DNA from: Nitriliruptorales bacterium
GTDB lineage: Bacteria > Actinomycetota > Nitriliruptoria > Nitriliruptorales > Nitriliruptoraceae
NCBI GenBank assembly: GCA_030835875.1
Contig: JAURQY010000116.1
Location: 1-9,715, forward strand
Direction of reading: 5' to 3'
DNA length: 9,715 bases
The notes beneath the pieces are model-generated. The model was not told the DNA's origin and did no database searches. It worked only from the letters and a program-made list of their open reading frames with translations. Shown here piece by piece: positions 6,597 to 9,715 of this stretch; position 1 is the first letter of the stretch; each line of letters starts with the position of its first letter. A program made the translations under genes and the position numbers.

Positions 6597-7549
6597 GCGG
6601 GACGCTCCTGCGCTGCGACGACCGGCACGCCCTCGCCACCACGCTCGACCCGTCCCGCTCGGCCGGCGAGCAGATCGCGTTCGTGCCCACCATGGGTGCG
6701 CTCCATCACGGCCACATCGCGCTCGTCGAGCGTGCCGCGACCCTCGCACCGACCGTGGTCGCGAGCATCTTCGTGAACCCGACGCAGTTCGACGCGGCGG
6801 CCGACCTCGCCGCGTACCCGCGCACGCTCGATGCGGACCTCGCCCTGCTCGCCGACGCGGCCGCGCGGACGGGGGTACGGCTCGTCGCCTACGTCCCGAA
6901 CGTCGCCGACGTCTACCCCGACGGTCCGGCGACGACGCTGCACGTCGGCGAGGTGACCGAGCACCTGTGCGGTGCGAGCCGGCCGGGTCACTTCGACGGC
7001 GTCGCGACCGTCGTCGATGCGCTCCTGCGTGCGGTCCGTCCGACGGTGCTCGTGATGGGACGCAAGGACCACCAGCAGCTCGTCGTCGTGCGGCGGCTCG
7101 TGGCCATGCAGGGGCATGACGTCGTGGTCGATGCGGCGCCGACGGTGCGCGACGACGACGGCGTCGCGGTGTCCAGCCGGAACCGTCTGCTCGACGACGC
7201 GGCGCGGGCGGCCGCGCGACGCATCCCGCGTGCGCTCGCCGCCGGCGTCGCGGTGGTCCGCGCGGCCCGCACCGATGGCGCACCGGTCGACCCGGAGGCG
7301 GTCCGGGACGCGGCGCACGCCGTGCTCGACGGCGAGGACCTCCGCATCGACTACCTCGAGACCGCCGACCCCGACCGCATCGTCCCTGTCGACGGGTCGC
7401 TCGCGTCGGACGGCCGGCTGCTCCTCGCCGTCGCCGTGCACGTCGCGTCGGCCCACCCGGACGCCCCACCGACCGTGCGGCTCATCGACAACGTGCTGCT
7501 CGGCGACGTCGAGGACGAGCAGCGGCTGCTGGACGCGGTCGGGGAGTAG
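6593..7549 (+). CDS. panC: pantothenate synthetase (pantoate-beta-alanine ligase)
   Basis: The 318-residue protein joins pantoate and beta-alanine through a pantoyl-adenylate to make pantothenate, the CoA precursor. Family motifs are PTMGALHHGH (32-41, with H38 and H41), SIFVNPTQF (58-66, N62 and Q65), a YPRTLDAD stretch, LCGASRPGHFDGVATVV (125-141), GRKDHQQL (156-163, K158, D159, Q162) and SSRN (194-197). Some positions depart from the usual pattern: GEKDYQQ-like becomes GRKDHQQ, and the common lysine after VATVV is absent. Catalytic histidines and K158 remain, so activity is expected. K158 is the only lysine. The ATG overlaps the DUF2520 stop as ATGA. Its stop codon TAG is part of a -10-like element for lysS, and it is probably the last gene of the coupled operon. 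No panD or panB lies within the window. Confidence 0.95.
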   Translation: MSGTLLRCDDRHALATTLDPSRSAGEQIAFVPTMGALHHGHIALVERAATLAPTVVASIFVNPTQFDAAADLAAYPRTLDADLALLADAAARTGVRLVAYVPNVADVYPDGPATTLHVGEVTEHLCGASRPGHFDGVATVVDALLRAVRPTVLVMGRKDHQQLVVVRRLVAMQGHDVVVDAAPTVRDDDGVAVSSRNRLLDDAARAAARRIPRALAAGVAVVRAARTDGAPVDPEAVRDAAHAVLDGEDLRIDYLETADPDRIVPVDGSLASDGRLLLAVAVHVASAHPDAPPTVRLIDNVLLGDVEDEQRLLDAVGE

Positions 7550-7552
7550 GGT
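7547..7552 (+). promoter_or_regulatory. possible -10 element upstream of lysS
   Basis: TAGGGT overlaps the panC stop codon and lies 57 bases before the lysS start. It fits TAnnnT, but I see no -35 box at normal spacing. lysS could equally be reached by read-through from panC, because the gap is only 60 bases and holds no hairpin that looks like a terminator. Confidence 0.2.
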
Positions 7553-7609
7553 CCGCGTCGACCGTGACGACCGCGCGATGACCGCGGCGGCGACGACCAC
7601 GAGGCGACC

Positions 7610-9154
7610 GTGTCCGACGCTCCCGAGCAGCACGACGCCGACGAGGCGTCGAAGCTCGACGAGATCATGGCCGTGCGCCGCGCGAAGGTCGCAGCGTTCC
7701 GGGCCGTCGGCGTCGACCCGCATCCGCCGCGCTTCCGTCCCACGCACACACTCCTCGAGGTCCGCGACGCGCATCACGGGCTCGCGCCCGAGACCGACAC
7801 GGGCGAGACGGTCACGGTCGCGGGCCGGATCGTCGCGAGGCGTGAGCTCGGGCGCATCACCTTCCTCGTCCTGCGTGAGGACGGCGTCGACCTGCAGCTG
7901 TTCTGCCGGTCCGGCGGGCTCGACGACGCGTCGCGCGCGCTGATCGAGCAGCTCGATGTCGGCGACTGGGTCGGCGCGAGCGGCACGGTGATGACGACCC
8001 GTACCGGCGAGCTCTCCGTCGGGCCGAAGACGCTGACCCTCCTCGGCAAGAGCCTGCGTCCGCTGCCCGACAAGTGGCACGGGCTGACCGACACGGAGCA
8101 GCGATTCCGCCAGCGCGAGCTCGACCTCGTCGTCAACCTGGATGCGCGACGCGTGTTCGAGACGCGCAGCCGCATCGTCTCGGCGCTGCGGCGCACGCTG
8201 CAGGGCCGCGGCTTCGTCGAGGTCGAGACGCCGATGCTCCACCCGATCCCCGGTGGCGCGAGCGCGCGACCGTTCGTCACGCATCACAACACGCTCGACA
8301 TGGAGCTGTACCTGCGCATCGCGCCGGAGCTCTACCTGAAGCGGCTCATCGCCGGCGGCATGCGGCGCGTGTTCGAGATCAACCGCAGCTTCCGCAACGA
8401 GGGGATGAGCCCGCGGCACAACCCCGAGTTCACGATGCTCGAGAGCTACTCGGCCTACGACGACTACACCGACATCATGGAGCTCACCGAGGCGCTCCTC
8501 GGTGCGGCGGCGGTGGCGGCGACCGGTTCGACCGAGCTCGAGCATCAGGGACGACCGGTCTCGCTCGCCGCACCGTTCCGGCGCGCGACGCTGCTCGATC
8601 TCGTGCGCGATGCGACCGGGCGCGCCGACCTCTCCTACGACACGCCGCGCGACCAGGTCGCCGCGCTGTGCGCGACGCACGGCGTCGCGACGGACGACGC
8701 GTGGGGCGTCGGGAAGCTCGTCGTCGCGCTCTACGAGGAGCTCGTCGAGCCGGTGCTGTGGGAACCGACGTTCGTCATCGACCATCCCGTCGAGGTGTCG
8801 CCGCTCGCTCGCGCGCACCGTGACGATCCGGCGGTGACGGAACGCTTCGAGCTGATCGTCACCGGCCGTGAGCTCGCGAACGCGTTCAGCGAGCTCGTCG
8901 ACGCCGACGAGCAGCGACGGCGGTTCGAGGCGCAGGTCGCCGCGCGCCATGCCGGTGATGACGAGGCGATGCGTGTCGACGAGGCGTACCTGCGTGCGAT
9001 GGAGCTCGGCATGCCGCCGACCGGCGGGCTCGGCATCGGCATCGACCGGCTCGTGATGCTCCTCGCGGACGTCGCGACCATCCGCGACGTCATCCTCTTC
9101 CCGACGCTCCGACCGGAGCGCACCGACGGCGACACGGGCACCGACGCCGACTGA
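7610..9154 (+). CDS. lysS: lysyl-tRNA synthetase, class II
   Basis: The 514-residue protein charges tRNA-Lys with lysine in the cytoplasm. An N-terminal OB-fold anticodon-binding domain covers about residues 55-150 (TVTVAGRIVARRELGRITF onward). The class II catalytic core has motif 1 around VETPMLHPIPGG (205-216), motif 2 FEINRSFRNEG (255-265) with R262 and E264, and motif 3 GLGIGIDRL (473-481) with R480. This is the LysU/LysS class II type, not the archaeal class I type, and there is no MprF-like membrane domain as in mycobacterial LysX. The GTG start at 7610 has GAGG (7601-7604) 5 bases upstream; an ATG at 7578 is out of frame. The usual flanks coaX and lsr2 are missing. A 19-bp hairpin just after the stop probably ends the transcript. 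Confidence 0.97.
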   Translation: MSDAPEQHDADEASKLDEIMAVRRAKVAAFRAVGVDPHPPRFRPTHTLLEVRDAHHGLAPETDTGETVTVAGRIVARRELGRITFLVLREDGVDLQLFCRSGGLDDASRALIEQLDVGDWVGASGTVMTTRTGELSVGPKTLTLLGKSLRPLPDKWHGLTDTEQRFRQRELDLVVNLDARRVFETRSRIVSALRRTLQGRGFVEVETPMLHPIPGGASARPFVTHHNTLDMELYLRIAPELYLKRLIAGGMRRVFEINRSFRNEGMSPRHNPEFTMLESYSAYDDYTDIMELTEALLGAAAVAATGSTELEHQGRPVSLAAPFRRATLLDLVRDATGRADLSYDTPRDQVAALCATHGVATDDAWGVGKLVVALYEELVEPVLWEPTFVIDHPVEVSPLARAHRDDPAVTERFELIVTGRELANAFSELVDADEQRRRFEAQVAARHAGDDEAMRVDEAYLRAMELGMPPTGGLGIGIDRLVMLLADVATIRDVILFPTLRPERTDGDTGTDAD

Positions 9155-9162
9155 GGCGCCCG

Positions 9163-9211
9163 CGACGGGTCGGGACCTGCGCGACGGGGACGCAGGTCCC
9201 GGCACCCGTCG
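9163..9211 (+). terminator. strong 19-bp hairpin downstream of lysS
   Basis: Two nested perfect stems start 8 bases after the lysS stop. The inner 11-bp stem pairs 9171-9181 (CGGGACCTGCG) with 9191-9201 around a 9-base loop. The outer 8-bp stem pairs 9163-9170 (CGACGGGT) with 9204-9211, with only two unpaired bases between the arms on the 3' side. There is no T tract, but long GC-rich stems of this kind are commonly taken as actinobacterial terminators. Its position at the end of lysS fits. Confidence 0.62.
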
Positions 9212-9304
9212 GACGCGTGCGCGCGGTCCGCGGCCGGCACGGCGAACCACGGGTGGTCGCAGCCCCGAACCCCGTCCGAGCGCTTCCCGTCCCCCCTCCG
9301 CTCC

Positions 9305-9326
9305 GCCCTCTGCACCACGAGAGGGC
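9305..9326 (+). repeat. inverted repeat upstream of clpC
   Basis: GCCCTCT (9305-9311) and AGAGGGC (9320-9326) form a perfect 7-bp dyad with an 8-base spacer. The right arm, as GAGAGGGC, is repeated directly at 9348-9355, 29 bases further on. The arrangement could be a regulator-binding site next to the clpC promoter. Confidence 0.45.
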
Positions 9327-9360
9327 CATCCCGGCCAGGAGCGGCCTGAGAGGGCTGGGT

Positions 9361-9366
9361 TACGCT
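9361..9366 (+). promoter_or_regulatory. possible -10 element of clpC
   Basis: TACGCT fits TAnnnT and lies 27 bases before the clpC ATG, which would leave a short leader of about 20 bases holding the AGAAGG ribosome site (9381-9386, 7-base spacer). It directly follows the second GAGAGGGC copy. No recognisable -35 hexamer is present, so the promoter may depend on an activator or the call may be wrong. Confidence 0.3.
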
Positions 9367-9393
9367 CGTCGCCGACGAAGAGAAGGCTGCGCG

Positions 9394-9715
9394 ATGTTCG
9401 AGCGGTTCACCGACAGGGCCCGACGGGTCGTGGTCCTCGCCCAGGAGGAGGCGAGGATGCTCAACCACAACTACATCGGCACCGAGCACATCCTCCTCGG
9501 CCTCATCCACGAGGGTGAGGGCGTCGCCGCGAAGGCGCTCGAGTCGATGAACGTGTCGCTCGAGGGCGTGCGCGAGCAGGTCGGCGAGATCATCGGCCGC
9601 GGCCAGTCCGCGCCCGCCGGCCACATCCCCTTCACCCCGCGTGCGAAGAAGGTCCTCGAGCTGTCGCTGCGCGAGGCGCTGCAGCTCGGCCACAACTACA
9701 TCGGCACCGAGCACA
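9394..9715 (+). CDS. clpC: ATP-dependent Clp protease ATP-binding subunit ClpC, N-terminal part (partial at 3' end)
   Basis: The first 107 codons of a gene that runs off the window are visible. ClpC is an Hsp100 AAA+ unfoldase that delivers proteins to ClpP. The start MFERFTDRARRVVVLAQEEA is characteristic, followed by HNYIGTEHILLGLIHEGEGVAAK. Both copies of the Clp N repeat begin here: the first at residues 1 to about 70, the second from about 79 (FTPRAKKVLELSLREA) with HNYIGTEH again at the window edge. The ATP-binding modules and the UVR-type linker that separate ClpC from ClpB or ClpA lie outside. Naming it clpC therefore rests on the N-domain wording and on its place downstream of lysS, as in mycobacteria and Bacillus. 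AGAAGG at 9381-9386 supports the ATG. Confidence 0.93.
   Translation, partial: MFERFTDRARRVVVLAQEEARMLNHNYIGTEHILLGLIHEGEGVAAKALESMNVSLEGVREQVGEIIGRGQSAPAGHIPFTPRAKKVLELSLREALQLGHNYIGTEH
9465..9715 (+). repeat. 26-base direct repeat within clpC
   Basis: Bases 9465-9490 and 9690-9715 are identical over 26 positions and encode HNYIGTEH in each of the two Clp N repeats. The second copy is cut by the window end, so the identity may extend. It reflects the duplicated domain rather than a mobile element. Confidence 0.85.

Larger units (their letters stand above)
9212..9393 (+). other. lysS-clpC intergenic region, clpC upstream control region
   Basis: No gene or RNA gene is recognisable here. The region holds an imperfect GCGAACCAC/GTGGTCGC dyad (9242-9260), a pyrimidine-rich stretch (about 9282-9312), a GCCCTCT/AGAGGGC hairpin (9305-9326), a second GAGAGGGC copy (9348-9355) and a -10-like TACGCT (9361-9366). 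I see no CIRCE, HspR-type or clear ClgR operator. Lsr2, CtsR and McsAB genes found at this place in relatives are absent. Confidence 0.5.

Noticed and set aside
5235..7469. Long open frame on the - strand (about 744 codons) opposite folK, DUF2520 and panC
   Set aside because: Extremely arginine-rich translation without motifs, opposite three genes with clear family signatures.
7550..7609. T-box or other amino-acid riboswitch before lysS
   Set aside because: The gap is only 60 bases and shows no T-box sequence or suitable stem structure.
6479..9250. Very long open frame on the - strand (about 923 codons) opposite DUF2520, panC and lysS
   Set aside because: It spans several well-recognised genes and two gene junctions, and has low-complexity composition and no recognisable domain. 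It is an antisense shadow typical of high-GC DNA.
9155..9393. tRNA gene or small lsr2/ctsR-like gene in the lysS-clpC gap
   Set aside because: No cloverleaf arms or TTCGA-type loop could be found, and no open frame with a ribosome site and plausible product is present.
1..9715. CRISPR array, insertion sequence, phage or other mobile element
   Set aside because: No regularly spaced repeats, transposase, integrase or terminal inverted repeats were seen. Gene order is housekeeping synteny and base composition is even throughout.

Overview
The window is strongly GC-rich and every gene in it lies on the + strand. Gene content and order point to an actinobacterium (Actinomycetota): tilS, hpt, ftsH, folE, folP, folB, folK, a Rossmann/DUF2520 gene, panC, lysS, clpC. 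This is a compact version of the locus known from Mycobacterium (ftsH-folE-folP-folB-folK ... DUF2520-panC-panD-coaX ... lysS-lsr2-clpC). It also resembles the Bacillus tilS-hprT-ftsH ... folP-folB-folK ... lysS ... clpC neighbourhood. No panD, coaX, DUF3180 gene, lsr2, ctsR or mcsAB is present here. That fits a lineage outside the classical Actinomycetia better than a mycobacterium or streptomycete, but I cannot place it further from sequence alone.

Layout. Positions 1-362 hold the 3' end of tilS (tRNA-Ile lysidine synthetase). hpt (446-1036, purine salvage) follows, then a 156-base gap with a small hairpin, a -10-like element and a second hairpin in the ftsH leader. From 1193 to 7549 seven genes run without a break: ftsH, folE, folP, folB, folK, DUF2520, panC. 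Each of the six junctions is a 4-base stop/start overlap (GTGA or ATGA), so the whole block is very probably one translationally coupled operon. lysS follows after 60 bases and ends at a strong 19-bp hairpin. A 239-base gap then leads into the 5' end of clpC, which runs off the window.

How the genes work together. FolE, FolP, FolB and FolK supply most of the dihydropteroate branch of folate synthesis: GTP to dihydroneopterin triphosphate, then the aldolase, pyrophosphokinase and pteroate synthase steps. PanC makes pantothenate. The DUF2520 protein coupled to it is a good candidate for the missing ketopantoate reductase of that pathway. FtsH and ClpC are ATP-dependent proteolysis components, and TilS and LysS serve translation. 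These are mostly housekeeping genes. I saw no mobile element, CRISPR array, tRNA, rRNA or obviously new defence or biosynthetic system.

The most interesting points are the unbroken chain of overlaps, the DUF2520 enzyme with no lysine, the near-total loss of lysine from five consecutive enzymes except in conserved motifs, and repeat/hairpin structures upstream of clpC and ftsH.
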